A stretch of DNA of 64,000 nt, taken from NCBI GenBank assembly GCA_016932215.1, contig JAFGDH010000031.1, forward strand, positions 1 through 64,000. The letters are read 5' to 3'. The notes beneath the pieces are model-generated. The model made no database searches and was not told the DNA's origin. It saw only the letters and a program-made list of their open reading frames with translations. The first letter of the stretch is position 1, and each line of letters begins with the position of its first letter. This document shows, piece by piece, positions 47,168 through 56,422 of the stretch. This DNA comes from Candidatus Aenigmatarchaeota archaeon (GTDB lineage Archaea; Aenigmatarchaeota; Aenigmatarchaeia; QMZP01; QMZT01). A program made the translations under genes and the position numbers.

Positions 47168-50035
47168 GTGGCTGTGCGGGGTGTCCTTCTGAGCAAAAAA
47201 ATCGGGAAACGGGAAAACATCGTGGAGAAAATCGACAAGAATTCCATACTTGACGGTATGTCAGAACTGGTCGCTTTGCAGGATACCAATCACACTATTT
47301 TTTGGGTGAACAAAGCCGCTGCAGATTCACTCAAATCGAAGCGAAAGGATTTGATAGGCAAACATTGTTACGAGTTATTGGCACGGAAGAAAGCACCGTG
47401 TGATAACTGCCCGATTGAAATATCTAAAAAGACACGGAAACCCCATAAATCCGAGATTAAAACATATGACGGGAGGATGTGGTCGATTTCCTCATATCCC
47501 ATCAAGGATTCGAACGGAAGATTGATCGGTTTTACTGAGGTCAGTTATGACATAACCGAGAAAAAAACTATGGGAAATGAATTAAAAGAGAGCGAGATAA
47601 AATTCAGGCGGGTATTCGAGAATCTCCCTTTCATATCCTTCATTCTTGACACCAAAGGAAATCTCATCAGCGGAAACAAATACGCTGAGAATCTCATCGG
47701 ACTCAAAACCAGGGATTTCAGCGGGAAACCCTTCTCTTCTTTCGGGCTGCTCGATAAGAAGGGGCTGTTGAAGGCATTCTTTGAGTTCAGGAAGAACCTG
47801 AAGGGAAAAATTACAGACAAAACTGTTTATGATATCAAAACAAAAGACGGGAGAAAACTGACGGTTGAGCTCATGGGAATACCGATCAACGAGGATGGTA
47901 AGGTTGTTAGTGTTCTTGATGTGGGAAGTGACATCACGGAAAGCAGAAAAACACATGATAAAATTATCGAGAGTGAGAAAAAATATAAGTTCCTCGTTGA
48001 CAGCACGATGGAGCTTATTGTCATAATCAGCAGGACCGGAAAAATACTTTTCGCCAACAAGGCCATGCTGGACAGCTTCGGCTACAAAGAGGAAGAGGTT
48101 GTCGGGAAGTCCATGATCAGGTTCATGACGAGGGAATCCATCAAGGACGCGCTTTACCTCATTGCCCAGGAATTCATGGGAAAGAAACAGAAGGAATCAG
48201 AGCTTCACCTGAAGGCGAAGAACGGGGAGATAAGGACGGTTCTGTTCGCGGAGGGATCGACTCCCGTTTACGAGAACGGGAAGATGACAGGGCTGCTGGT
48301 GAACGGGAGGGACGTCACTGAAATAAAGAAGGCCGAGCAGGAGCTCAGGGATTCCGAGGAAAGGTTCAGGATGATATTCGAAAACGCGAACGATGCCATC
48401 ATACTTCTCGACAGGAAGGGGAATGTAATAGAGGCGAACTCAAGAATATATGACGTCCTTGGTTACAGGGCGAAAGACATCATGGGCAAGAGTTTCGCCC
48501 ATTCCGGGGTCATAAGAATCCAGGACCTTCCCAGGATTATGAAGGTTTTTGCCAACAGCACCAAAAAAGGCGTTCTGGAAGGAGGAGGTGAAACAAACAC
48601 GATGCAGTTCCAGCTGAAGCACGGGAAAGGGAATAAAGTGTTCGTCGAGGTTAGCACCACATTCATAAAAAAGGAAGGGAAGACAGAATCCATACTCACC
48701 ATGATGAGGGACGTCACCGACCGGGTGGAATGGGAGAAACGTCTGAAGGAGAGCGAGGAAAAATACAGGAAGCAGTTCGAGGAGGCGCTCGACGCGATCT
48801 TCGTGGCGGACGCGGATACGGGAATCATCACCGACTGCAACAAGGCGGCCGAGAAGCTGACCGGCAGGAAGAAATCCGAGATAATCGGCAAGCACCAGAG
48901 GATCCTCCACCCGCCTTCCAAAAAGAAGGACAAATTCACCAAGGAATTCAGGGAGCATCTAAGCGAAAAGAAGGGGGGCATAATCGAGAGCAGGGTAATC
49001 ACGGGGGACGGGAAGCTCAGGGACGTCTCCATAAAGGCCAACATCATAGAGATGGGAGGGAAGAAATTTCTCCAGGGGATTTTCAGGGACATAACCGAGC
49101 GAAAGAAGTCCGAGGAAATGATCAGGAAAAATGAGGAAAGGTTCCACATGCTTTTCAAGAGGATGCCGGACTCCTCCATAGTGCTGGACAGGAAGGGGAA
49201 GTTCCTGGAGGCCAGCGAAGAAGCGGAAAGAATGAGCGGTTACAAGGTTTCGGAAGTCGTCGGCAGGAACCTGTTCGAAATGCCGATACTCGACATCAAG
49301 ACGAAGGCGATCGTCGCGAAGAAAATTATATCGGTTTTCACCGAGGGGAAGGTTTCCGATTTCGAGATTGTCATAAACTCGAAGAGGGGGAAGAAAATCC
49401 CCATCGAGATCAGCGCGCGCATGATAGAATACATGGACGGTAAAGCTGTGCTTGTCATCATGAGGGATATATCCGACCGGATAAAGAGGGACAAGGAACT
49501 GAGGGAATCGGAAGAGAGGTTCAGGAACATATTCGAGAGCTCGAACGACGCGATTTTCGTCCATGACCTCAGGACCGGGGAGATATTCGACGTTAACCAG
49601 AAGGCATGCGAGCTCTTCGGTTACACCAAGGATAAGCTGAAAAAGATGAACGTGGGGGATATAAGCTCCGGCAGGGATCCTTACACCCAGAGGAACGCAG
49701 TAAAGAAGATAAGAACCGTTTCCGAGGAGGGACCGGTCGTGTTCGAATGGGTTTCAAGGGACAGCCGCGGAAGGGTCTTCGGCACCGAGATTAACCTGAA
49801 GATAGTCGTGCTTTCCGGGAAGCGCAGGATACTCGCGATCATCAGGGACATTGAAAACAGGAAAAGATGGGAAAAACAGCTCATGCAGTCCAAGAAGGAA
49901 CTGGAAGAGAAGGTGGAAGAGCTGGAGAAGTTCAGCAAGATCAGCGTGGGAAGGGAGCTGCAGATGGTGAAGCTCAAGGAAAGGATAAATGAGTTGGAGA
50001 AAAAGTTAAAAACAAAACCGGCCAATGATGTATAA
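47168..50035 (+). CDS. Seven-PAS-domain signalling protein lacking a kinase, 955 aa
   Basis: Seven consecutive PAS domains with PAC ends (SYDITEKK, GSDITESR, GRDVTEIKK, MRDVTDRV, FRDITERKK, MRDISDRIK, IRDIENRKR), beginning at about residues 30, 145, 270, 398, 530, 655 and 780. The protein ends in a coiled coil (KKELEEKVEELEKFSKISVGREL, about 895-955) of the type that often precedes a histidine kinase, but no HisKA or ATPase domain follows. No membrane segment is predicted, so it is cytoplasmic. PAS1 contains CDNC with nearby Cys (APCDNCP), possibly metal- or redox-sensing. The start is GTG 47168; ATG 47255 is an alternative. It may pass a signal to the HK-receiver operon downstream. Confidence 0.9.
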   Translation: MAVRGVLLSKKIGKRENIVEKIDKNSILDGMSELVALQDTNHTIFWVNKAAADSLKSKRKDLIGKHCYELLARKKAPCDNCPIEISKKTRKPHKSEIKTYDGRMWSISSYPIKDSNGRLIGFTEVSYDITEKKTMGNELKESEIKFRRVFENLPFISFILDTKGNLISGNKYAENLIGLKTRDFSGKPFSSFGLLDKKGLLKAFFEFRKNLKGKITDKTVYDIKTKDGRKLTVELMGIPINEDGKVVSVLDVGSDITESRKTHDKIIESEKKYKFLVDSTMELIVIISRTGKILFANKAMLDSFGYKEEEVVGKSMIRFMTRESIKDALYLIAQEFMGKKQKESELHLKAKNGEIRTVLFAEGSTPVYENGKMTGLLVNGRDVTEIKKAEQELRDSEERFRMIFENANDAIILLDRKGNVIEANSRIYDVLGYRAKDIMGKSFAHSGVIRIQDLPRIMKVFANSTKKGVLEGGGETNTMQFQLKHGKGNKVFVEVSTTFIKKEGKTESILTMMRDVTDRVEWEKRLKESEEKYRKQFEEALDAIFVADADTGIITDCNKAAEKLTGRKKSEIIGKHQRILHPPSKKKDKFTKEFREHLSEKKGGIIESRVITGDGKLRDVSIKANIIEMGGKKFLQGIFRDITERKKSEEMIRKNEERFHMLFKRMPDSSIVLDRKGKFLEASEEAERMSGYKVSEVVGRNLFEMPILDIKTKAIVAKKIISVFTEGKVSDFEIVINSKRGKKIPIEISARMIEYMDGKAVLVIMRDISDRIKRDKELRESEERFRNIFESSNDAIFVHDLRTGEIFDVNQKACELFGYTKDKLKKMNVGDISSGRDPYTQRNAVKKIRTVSEEGPVVFEWVSRDSRGRVFGTEINLKIVVLSGKRRILAIIRDIENRKRWEKQLMQSKKELEEKVEELEKFSKISVGRELQMVKLKERINELEKKLKTKPANDV

Positions 50036-50099
50036 ACGTTCTATAACAATTATTTAAGCGGGTTTCGGTTAAATCTATATGTTAGGGGGGGTGTTTTGC

Positions 50100-51155
50100 G
50101 TGAAAAAAACAGTTTTAATGTTTTCTTTGTTCGCATTGATTATTATTTCAGGGTGTACGACAACCGAAATACAGGAAGGCGCCGTTTCGGACACGGGTGA
50201 ATCGGGGCAGACCTTCAGGATTCTCCATATAATGAGTTACCATTCGCCTTGGAAGTGGACCGACGACCAGCTGTCCGGTTTCAAGGATGGTCTGGGCGAC
50301 CTGGACGCGGAGTATGAGATATACCAGATGGATACCAAGCGAAGGAGCTCTGAAGAGTGGAAAATACAGGCGGGGGAGGAGGCAATGGAACTGATCGGGA
50401 GCTGGAAGCCCGACCTTATTTACACGAATGACGACAACGCGCAGATATACGTAATGAAGTATTACGTCAACTCGTCCATACCCCACGTGTTCAGCGCCGT
50501 CAATTCTGACCCTGGCGTGTACGGGTACAGCGGCAGCACGAACGTCGCGGGAGTGATGGAGCAGGAGCATTTCGTCGAGACGGTCAACCTGCTGAAGGAA
50601 ATCGTCCCCGGCGTGAAGAAGATAGGCGTCGTGATTGACGAGGGCGCTACGTGGCCCGCGGTAGTGGACAGGATGAAGGAAAAATCTGCGGAAAGCTTCC
50701 CTGACATCGAATTCGTTGGGTGGGAAGAACCCATCGACACCTTCGAGGAATTCAGACAGAAAATGAACGATTACCAGACTACGGTGGATGCGGTCGCGCT
50801 TCTCGGGATTTTCACATTCGGCGACGAAAACGGCACGAATGTCCCTTACGAGGACGTGCTGCAATGGGTGGCCGAGAACAGCCAGTTGCCGGACTTCAGT
50901 TACTGGGAGGACAGGATTTCTTACGGAACCCTCTGCGCCGTGACAGTCTCGGGCTACGAACAGGGGCTTGCGGCGGGCAGGGTGGCAAGAGGAATCCTGG
51001 CGGAAGGGAAGAGCCCCTCCGGTTATCCCTTTGAAGCGACCGTCAGGGGGAGACCGGTAATAAGTCTTGCCAGGGCCAACAAGCTGGGAATAAGCATATC
51101 GAGCGATGTGCTTCTGACCGCCGGGGTAGTTGAACAATTCGAATGGGAGAAGTGA
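50100..51155 (+). CDS. Lipoprotein solute-binding protein (ABC_sub_bind-like), 351 aa
   Basis: Lipoprotein signal peptide MKKTVLMFSLFALIIISGC with lipobox Cys at about 19. The mature part is a periplasmic-binding-type fold (ILHIMSYHSPWKWTDDQLSGF, DLIYTNDDNAQIYVMKYYV, KKIGVVIDEGATWPAVVDRM). The start is GTG 50100, served by AGGGGGGGTG at 50083-50092; the frame opens at 50079. There is no permease or ATPase gene; instead the histidine kinase starts at the very next base after the stop, so this protein is most likely the ligand receptor of that kinase. Confidence 0.88.
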   Translation: MKKTVLMFSLFALIIISGCTTTEIQEGAVSDTGESGQTFRILHIMSYHSPWKWTDDQLSGFKDGLGDLDAEYEIYQMDTKRRSSEEWKIQAGEEAMELIGSWKPDLIYTNDDNAQIYVMKYYVNSSIPHVFSAVNSDPGVYGYSGSTNVAGVMEQEHFVETVNLLKEIVPGVKKIGVVIDEGATWPAVVDRMKEKSAESFPDIEFVGWEEPIDTFEEFRQKMNDYQTTVDAVALLGIFTFGDENGTNVPYEDVLQWVAENSQLPDFSYWEDRISYGTLCAVTVSGYEQGLAAGRVARGILAEGKSPSGYPFEATVRGRPVISLARANKLGISISSDVLLTAGVVEQFEWEK

Positions 51156-52811
51156 ATGTTACCCAGCTTAAGATCGAAGATAGTATTAATCACATCCGTA
51201 ATCCTGTTGCTAGCGATAGGAGCGAATTCGTTCTCCAACAGCCTTTTTTTCTCCTCCGAATATTCCAATGTGCTCCAGTCCAGCGTCTTTGTCGTGGGGG
51301 AAAACCTGAGGTCCCAGCTTAACAGGATTTTGAAGCTGGGGATCAGGCTGGAAGACATAACGGGTTTCGAGGAGCAATGCCAGGAAACGGTCGAATCCTA
51401 TGATTACATAGCTCATGCGATGATCGTTGACACCAGGGGAAAAATACTTTTTCACAGCGATCCCTCCGAGGAGGGCAGGACGCTGACAGACCCCAAAATC
51501 CTGGATTTATTGAAAACCGGCGAAGGAGGCATTCAAATTATTACCGAGAACGGGAATGAGTATTATGAGGTCATGATTCCGGTTTTCGGCATACATGACG
51601 AACGCATAGGCGCGGTGGGCATGGGGCTCCCTGTCGAATACGTCTCGGGGAAGGCCGATGGATTGAGAGCGCAGTCAATTTTTATAATGCTGGTTTCTTT
51701 CGGCGTTGCCACGTTCTCGCTGATATTTTTCATTTCGCTCTGGGTCACCAGGCCATTGACCAAATTAACCATGGCGATCGAGGATATGGGGAAAGAAGGA
51801 GGCCTGAACAGGAAGGTTCAAATCAGGTCAAACGACGAGATCGGGAAGCTTGCCTCTACCTTCAACCGTATGACGGATGATCTGAAGAAATCCAGGGAAA
51901 AGACGGAAAAATACAGCGATCAGATGGAAGATAAGGTTTCCACCAGAACGACCGAACTCGAGAAGAAGGTAAAGGAGATGAACGAGGCGAGGATCGCCAC
52001 GCTTAACATAATGGAGGACATAGGGGAGGCGAACAAGGAACTCGAAGATAGACAGAAGCAGATAGAAAACGCTAACAGGGAACTGAAGAAGCTGGACAAG
52101 CTGAAGAGCGAGTTCATGAACATAGGAGCGCACGAGCTCAAGACGCCGCTCATACCGATCGTGGGGTACCTTGACATGATGAGGGACGCGAAGAACCTCG
52201 ACGAGAGCCAGAAAACCCAGATAGAGACCTGCCTGAGGAACGCCAACAGGCTCCAGATGCTGGTGAACGACATACTCGACATGTCAAAGCTGGAGGCAGG
52301 GTCGATGAAATTCGAGATGAAAAAGACCGACGTCCTGGCCATGATAAAGAATTCCGTGGTGGACATCGAGACCGAGGCAAAGAAGCAGGGAATAAAGGTG
52401 ATCAGCAAGCTACCGGAAAGCTTGCCCAAGCTGGTGATAGACGAGTACCGCATAACGGAGGTCCTCGCGAACCTGCTCAACAACGCCATAAAATACAACA
52501 AGCCGAACGGCACCATAACGGTTTCCGCCGGGCACAAGGAGAAGAAGGTCATTGTCCGGGTCCAGGATACCGGCATAGGGATATCGAAGAGCGACATGAA
52601 GAAGATGTTCACGAAGTTCTTCCAGGCGGACACCTCAGCCAAGAGGAAGTACGGGGGGACCGGTCTGGGGCTTGCCATATGCAAGAGCATAATAAAGCAT
52701 CACGGCGGGGATATATGGATAGAAAGCGAGCTCGGCAAGGGGAGCGCATTTATATTCACGCTGCCAATAAAGAAACAGGAGGGGGGGAATGACGAGGATA
52801 CTTGTGGTTGA
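51156..52811 (+). CDS. Membrane sensor histidine kinase, 551 aa
   Basis: TM1 (about 8-30) and TM2 (about 172-195) enclose an extracellular sensor of the single-Cache type (about 31-170). A HAMP domain (about 196-250) and a long coiled coil lead to HisKA with the phospho-acceptor in GAHELKTPLIPIVGYLDMM (His about 326). The HATPase domain follows: N box NLLNNAIKYNKPNG (about 440), DTGIGIS (about 472) and GTGLGLAICKSI (about 500). It directly follows the solute-binding lipoprotein without a gap, and its stop overlaps the receiver gene by 23 bp. Confidence 0.96.
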   Translation: MLPSLRSKIVLITSVILLLAIGANSFSNSLFFSSEYSNVLQSSVFVVGENLRSQLNRILKLGIRLEDITGFEEQCQETVESYDYIAHAMIVDTRGKILFHSDPSEEGRTLTDPKILDLLKTGEGGIQIITENGNEYYEVMIPVFGIHDERIGAVGMGLPVEYVSGKADGLRAQSIFIMLVSFGVATFSLIFFISLWVTRPLTKLTMAIEDMGKEGGLNRKVQIRSNDEIGKLASTFNRMTDDLKKSREKTEKYSDQMEDKVSTRTTELEKKVKEMNEARIATLNIMEDIGEANKELEDRQKQIENANRELKKLDKLKSEFMNIGAHELKTPLIPIVGYLDMMRDAKNLDESQKTQIETCLRNANRLQMLVNDILDMSKLEAGSMKFEMKKTDVLAMIKNSVVDIETEAKKQGIKVISKLPESLPKLVIDEYRITEVLANLLNNAIKYNKPNGTITVSAGHKEKKVIVRVQDTGIGISKSDMKKMFTKFFQADTSAKRKYGGTGLGLAICKSIIKHHGGDIWIESELGKGSAFIFTLPIKKQEGGNDEDTCG

Positions 52812-53145
52812 CGACGAGCCGGATACGGTTGATCTGGTTAAATCCATAATGGAAGGCGCCGGGTATAAGGTGGAAACCGCATACAACGGTAAAGAGTGCC
52901 TGGCAAAGGTAAAGAAGGAAAAGGTTGACATAGTCCTTCTTGACATAATGATGCCCGACATGTCGGGATGGGACGTTTTCGGGAAGATAATGAAATCCAA
53001 AAAGAAAATGAAAGTGGCCTTCATAAGCATAATCGAGGTTTCCCCCGAGAGAAAGGACGCCCTGATGAAACAGGGGCTGAAAGACTACATAATGAAACCT
53101 TTCACGAAGGACGAACTCCTGAAAAGGATAAAAAAAATGATTTAG
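52789..53145 (+). CDS. Single-domain response regulator (receiver), 118 aa
   Basis: CheY-like receiver with ILVVDDEPDT (4-13), phospho-acceptor Asp at about 52 in VLLDIMMPDMSGWDVF, Ser in FISIIE and Lys in DYIMKPFTKDEL (about 100-111). No output domain, so it acts by protein contact, possibly with the KaiC-type ATPase downstream. It overlaps the kinase gene by 23 bp. A close paralogue lies at 59335. Confidence 0.96.
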   Translation: MTRILVVDDEPDTVDLVKSIMEGAGYKVETAYNGKECLAKVKKEKVDIVLLDIMMPDMSGWDVFGKIMKSKKKMKVAFISIIEVSPERKDALMKQGLKDYIMKPFTKDELLKRIKKMI

Positions 53146-53162
53146 TTACGTTTTTTCGTTTT

Positions 53163-53190
53163 GTTTAAACGTTTAAACATATGTTTAAAT
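53163..53190 (+). promoter_or_regulatory. Triple GTTTAAAC-type box
   Basis: GTTTAAAC at 53163-53170 and 53171-53178 in tandem, then GTTTAAAT at 53183-53190. The last overlaps the likely TATA box 23-30 bp before ATG 53213. The sites lie immediately upstream of the TATA element, the usual position for an archaeal activator or for BRE variation. Confidence 0.6.
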
Positions 53191-53212
53191 AACATCACAG
53201 AAAATATAAACC

Positions 53213-53548
53213 ATGGCCAGTGTTCACTTCATTGACGTAAAAGATGGTGAAATATACGTTAATCTTAAGCTCTCCAAAAAGGAATACAAGATACTTGGCC
53301 AGGAAACGGATAATCTGATAGTTTTGCCCACAAGCAACAGGGTTCTTGACCATGAGCTGACCACCGGAAAACTCGGGAACAGCAACAGGTTAATGCTCCC
53401 CAAAAAGATGCTGATCAAGGAAAGGGTCATGGTTCTTGAGAAGAGGGTCAGGGGCAACCTTTTCGATATTAACAATGACGTTTTTCTTCTGGTCAAGATA
53501 AAGGAGTCCATGGTTGGTATTCCAAGATTCATTGAGGTGAAAAAATGA
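53213..53548 (+). CDS. Small protein, possibly AbrB-like, 111 aa
   Basis: Starts MASVHFIDVKDGEIYVNLKLSKKEY. The central part TTGKLGNSNRLMLPKKMLIKERVMVLEKR (about 50-78) resembles a swapped-hairpin AbrB/SpoVT strand pattern (x-SNRLxLPKK-x), but the match is too weak for certainty. Beta-rich, soluble. Its stop overlaps the KaiC-like start by 4 bp, so they are translationally coupled and probably interact. Confidence 0.75.
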   Translation: MASVHFIDVKDGEIYVNLKLSKKEYKILGQETDNLIVLPTSNRVLDHELTTGKLGNSNRLMLPKKMLIKERVMVLEKRVRGNLFDINNDVFLLVKIKESMVGIPRFIEVKK

Positions 53549-54216
53549 ACAGGATAAAGACAGGAATCAGCGGGATGGACCGGCTGATCGGAGGGGGATT
53601 TCCTTCAGAGACGATAATCCTTCTTTCGGGCGGACCGGGTACAGGCAAGACTTTATTCGGCCTGAAGTTCCTTCTGGAAGGCGCAGCGAAGGGCGAGAAA
53701 TGCTGCTACGTGTCGCTAAACGAGAAGAAAGACGAGCTGCTGAGGGCGTGTAACATGATTTCTTCCCTCGGCACGGTGAAGAAGTACATAGATAAAAATT
53801 TTGTCATAGAACACGTTCAGCTGGATGAGCACATAACAATGAAAAAATTCGTCAACATAATATCATCCTATCCCAACATCGACAGGCTGGTTATAGATAA
53901 TGTCAACAAGCTCCTGATGTTTTCGGACAGCGGCAAGAACTACAGGTCCCATTTCTCCGAGCTTGTGAATTACCTCAAGAAAATGGGCTGCTCACTGCTG
54001 GTCTGCGAGACAGACGGGGAACATATCGATACAGGACACAGCGAAGCCTTCGAGTGTGACGGTGTCGTTAACCTCTCTTTCCTGGAACTGGAAGAGAAAC
54101 CCATGAGGACGCTCGATATCCACAAGATGAGATACACGCCCTTCGATCCAAAAATGCCGCACGAATTCGTGATAAACAGCATGGATGTCAGGCTGGGGAC
54201 CACCAAGGTGATATGA
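53545..54216 (+). CDS. KaiC/RAD55-family ATPase, 223 aa
   Basis: Single RecA-like domain starting RIKTGISGMDRLIGGGFPSETIILLSGGPGTGKTLFGLKFL. Walker A GGPGTGKT is at about 29-36 and Walker B in DRLVIDNVNKLLMF (about 112). The tandem Glu after Walker B typical of autokinase KaiC is absent, so it is more like signalling RAD55/FlaH relatives. It lies in the kinase-receiver block and is coupled to the small AbrB-like protein. Likely a nucleotide-switched effector. Confidence 0.92.
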   Translation: MNRIKTGISGMDRLIGGGFPSETIILLSGGPGTGKTLFGLKFLLEGAAKGEKCCYVSLNEKKDELLRACNMISSLGTVKKYIDKNFVIEHVQLDEHITMKKFVNIISSYPNIDRLVIDNVNKLLMFSDSGKNYRSHFSELVNYLKKMGCSLLVCETDGEHIDTGHSEAFECDGVVNLSFLELEEKPMRTLDIHKMRYTPFDPKMPHEFVINSMDVRLGTTKVI

Positions 54217-54222
54217 ACCCTC

Positions 54223-55338
54223 CTACTGCCCGAATAACCTTTCCATTCTTCTTATCCCCTCTTCTATCCGGTCCTTTTCGCACACGTATGAGAATCTCAC
54301 GTGTTTCGAATGTGACGAACTGAATATGGACCCGGGCATAGTCAAAACGCCCGCTTCCTTGAGCCTTCCGTGCACTTCCTCATCATTCCCGAAAGCGGAT
54401 ATGTTCGGGAAGGCATAGAAAGCCCCCTTCGGTTCAACACACGGTATACCAATTTTTCTGAAGCCGGAAAGAAGGGCATTTCTCCTTTCCTCGAATTCCT
54501 TCCTTATACTTCCCGGGAATTCCCTGTCCTGCAAAGCTGCCATGGCAGCTTTCTGCGACGGGGCAGGACAGCAGTTGGTGACGTAAAGTTTTAGCTTGAG
54601 GATATGCCTGATCAGTTCCTTCTGAGCATGAAGATAACCTACCCTGAAGCCGCACATGCAGTAAGTCTTGGAGAAAGAGTTTATCGTAATTATTCTTTCA
54701 GGATTTTCTGCGAATGATGCGATGGATTCGTGTTTTTCACCGTATATGATCCTTTCATATACCTCGTCGGTTATGATGCTCCCCTTGAATATTTCCGACA
54801 CAGCCTTCAGTCTATTCTTATCGAATACGGTTCCTGTGGGGTTGTGCGGGGAATTGATCACCACCAGCTTCGTTCTCTCGCTTATGGAGTTCTTGAGTTC
54901 CTCCGTGTCTATCTGGAAGTTGTTTTCTTCCCTCAGCGGGATGACCACGGGCCTCCCCCCGCAATACCTGACCATCGGGGCAACTATCGGGTAATTGGGC
55001 TCGAATAACACGACCTCGTCCCCCCCGCCTACCAGGGACATTATCGAAAAGGCGATCGCCTCCGTCGCCCCGTTGGTGACCGCAATCCTGTCCGGATCAG
55101 AATCGATCCCGTTTTCATCCCTCAGCTTTACGGAAAGCATCTCCCGCAGTTCCGGGTAACCCTGTATGGGGGCATAACCGCTGGATCTGGCAGCATCCCT
55201 GTAAACTGATATCACCGAATCCGGCGGGGAGAAAACCGGTTCTCCTATGGAAAAATTAATAGAGTCCTTCGGCGCATTGCCGAAGTATTTCCCGGCGTCA
55301 CATCCCGGAGTATCCAGAACGGCCCTGCTGAAATGCGT
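54223..55338 (-). CDS. Class I aminotransferase (PLP), about 371 aa, no ATG/GTG/TTG start for the conserved N-terminus
   Basis: Fold-type I aminotransferase close to archaeal aspartate-type enzymes: INFSIGEPVFSPPD, GYAPIQGYPELREML, VTNGATEAI, NSPHNPTGTVFD, DEVYERI, the PLP Lys in SFSKTYCMCGFRVGYLHA, and HVRFSY near the end. ATG/GTG-initiated reading begins only at GTG 55215, which cuts off the conserved IGEP segment. The frame is open upstream to a TAA just before ACG 55338, giving THFSRAVLD where homologues have M-x-x-SR. Non-canonical initiation, or a start-codon mutation, is implied. Convergent with the KaiC-like gene. Confidence 0.85.
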   Translation of the reverse strand, partial: THFSRAVLDTPGCDAGKYFGNAPKDSINFSIGEPVFSPPDSVISVYRDAARSSGYAPIQGYPELREMLSVKLRDENGIDSDPDRIAVTNGATEAIAFSIMSLVGGGDEVVLFEPNYPIVAPMVRYCGGRPVVIPLREENNFQIDTEELKNSISERTKLVVINSPHNPTGTVFDKNRLKAVSEIFKGSIITDEVYERIIYGEKHESIASFAENPERIITINSFSKTYCMCGFRVGYLHAQKELIRHILKLKLYVTNCCPAPSQKAAMAALQDREFPGSIRKEFEERRNALLSGFRKIGIPCVEPKGAFYAFPNISAFGNDEEVHGRLKEAGVLTMPGSIFSSSHSKHVRFSYVCEKDRIEEGIRRMERLFGQ

Positions 55339-55344
55339 TTAAAC
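55337..55344. promoter_or_regulatory. GTTTAAAC site between aminotransferase and V4R gene
   Basis: One exact GTTTAAAC at 55337-55344, in the 5' region of both divergent genes. On the plus strand a TATA-like TAATATATATT (55370-55380) follows before ATG 55394. Confidence 0.4.
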
Positions 55345-55393
55345 ACCCCCAATTAATTTTATTATGTTGTAATATATATTTTTAAGTGTCTAT

Positions 55394-56422
55394 ATGCGAT
55401 TGTCCGATTCCCTGAAAAGAGGAATAATGAAGTCCGGTGTTGGCGGGATTCTGAACAAGTTCAAGATAAGGAGCAGAAGGAGCACGCTTTTTTTTGAGGA
55501 TATCTTCTCGGAATACGTGATGCACTGTGAAAACAACGGGAAAAAAAAGGAAATGTTCAATTTGGCGAAGAAATGGGCATCCGTGTCAACGCAGCAGCTC
55601 ATTCCGGGGTGGCTGAAAAATGTGTCAGATATCTCGGTTTTCAATCTTGCCGCAAATAACGTCTGGACCAATGTCGGGCTTGTTGAATATTTCGATGGTA
55701 AAAAAGACGATGACATAGTGTACGTGACGACAAAAAGGGAATTCCTCACAAGAATAACAGGCGAGAACGAGTTCATGAAGGGATTTTTCGTCGGGTGTGT
55801 CAACGGTTTTTTCAGGAAGGAATGCGATATCGTTTCTTCCGTTCAGTCCAGAACCGAATGCATGTACAAGATCATTCTCAGGAAAGAAGAATTTAAGATC
55901 GGCGCAAAGGATAAAAAGAAATATGATACCCTCAATTATCTTCCGGCCGCGATTGGATTCTCACTTCAGGACGCTCTTAAGAAGAACATATTCCAGCTAA
56001 AGGAAAAAAACAGGATATATTTCAGAAAAAGACCGATATCCCCCACGGAAAACACGATATTCCACATCATCAGCAACGAGGGACCTTTCCTAGAAACCGT
56101 TCCGGAAATATCTTTTAACTATTTCAAAGACATTCTCCTGAAGGGTGAGGAAAAGAGGATGCTGTCCATGCTCAAGACACTCCTCCAGTGCATGGGATGG
56201 GGCGTCGTGAAAATACTCGAAGATGTCAGCAAAATAAAAATCATAATAAAGAGCCCCCCGTGCGGCCTGCAGACCGAAAAAGAGAATCTCGTGTTCATAA
56301 TTAACGTGATTCTCGGTTTTTTGTGGACAATCGACAGGCGAATTGTTCTGGGGGAATGGATGGAATCGGAAAAACTTATTGATGCGGAGTTTATCCTTCA
56401 TGCCAAAAAGGCAAGTAGATAG
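55394..56422 (+). CDS. Two-domain V4R-like protein, 342 aa
   Basis: Two similar halves. The first (about 20-170) contains FMKGFFVGCVNGFFRKECDIV and the second (about 215-335) MGWGVVKILEDVSKIKIIIKSPP..IINVILGFLWTIDRRIV, both like the V4R (4-vinyl reductase) fold, which binds small ligands in bacteriochlorophyll enzymes and in regulators. Conserved Cys and Trp of the pocket are only partly kept. No signal peptide. It is in the signalling block and next to the prenyltransferase operon (3' overlap of about 25 bp), so a ligand-sensing role is plausible. Confidence 0.72.
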   Translation: MRLSDSLKRGIMKSGVGGILNKFKIRSRRSTLFFEDIFSEYVMHCENNGKKKEMFNLAKKWASVSTQQLIPGWLKNVSDISVFNLAANNVWTNVGLVEYFDGKKDDDIVYVTTKREFLTRITGENEFMKGFFVGCVNGFFRKECDIVSSVQSRTECMYKIILRKEEFKIGAKDKKKYDTLNYLPAAIGFSLQDALKKNIFQLKEKNRIYFRKRPISPTENTIFHIISNEGPFLETVPEISFNYFKDILLKGEEKRMLSMLKTLLQCMGWGVVKILEDVSKIKIIIKSPPCGLQTEKENLVFIINVILGFLWTIDRRIVLGEWMESEKLIDAEFILHAKKASR

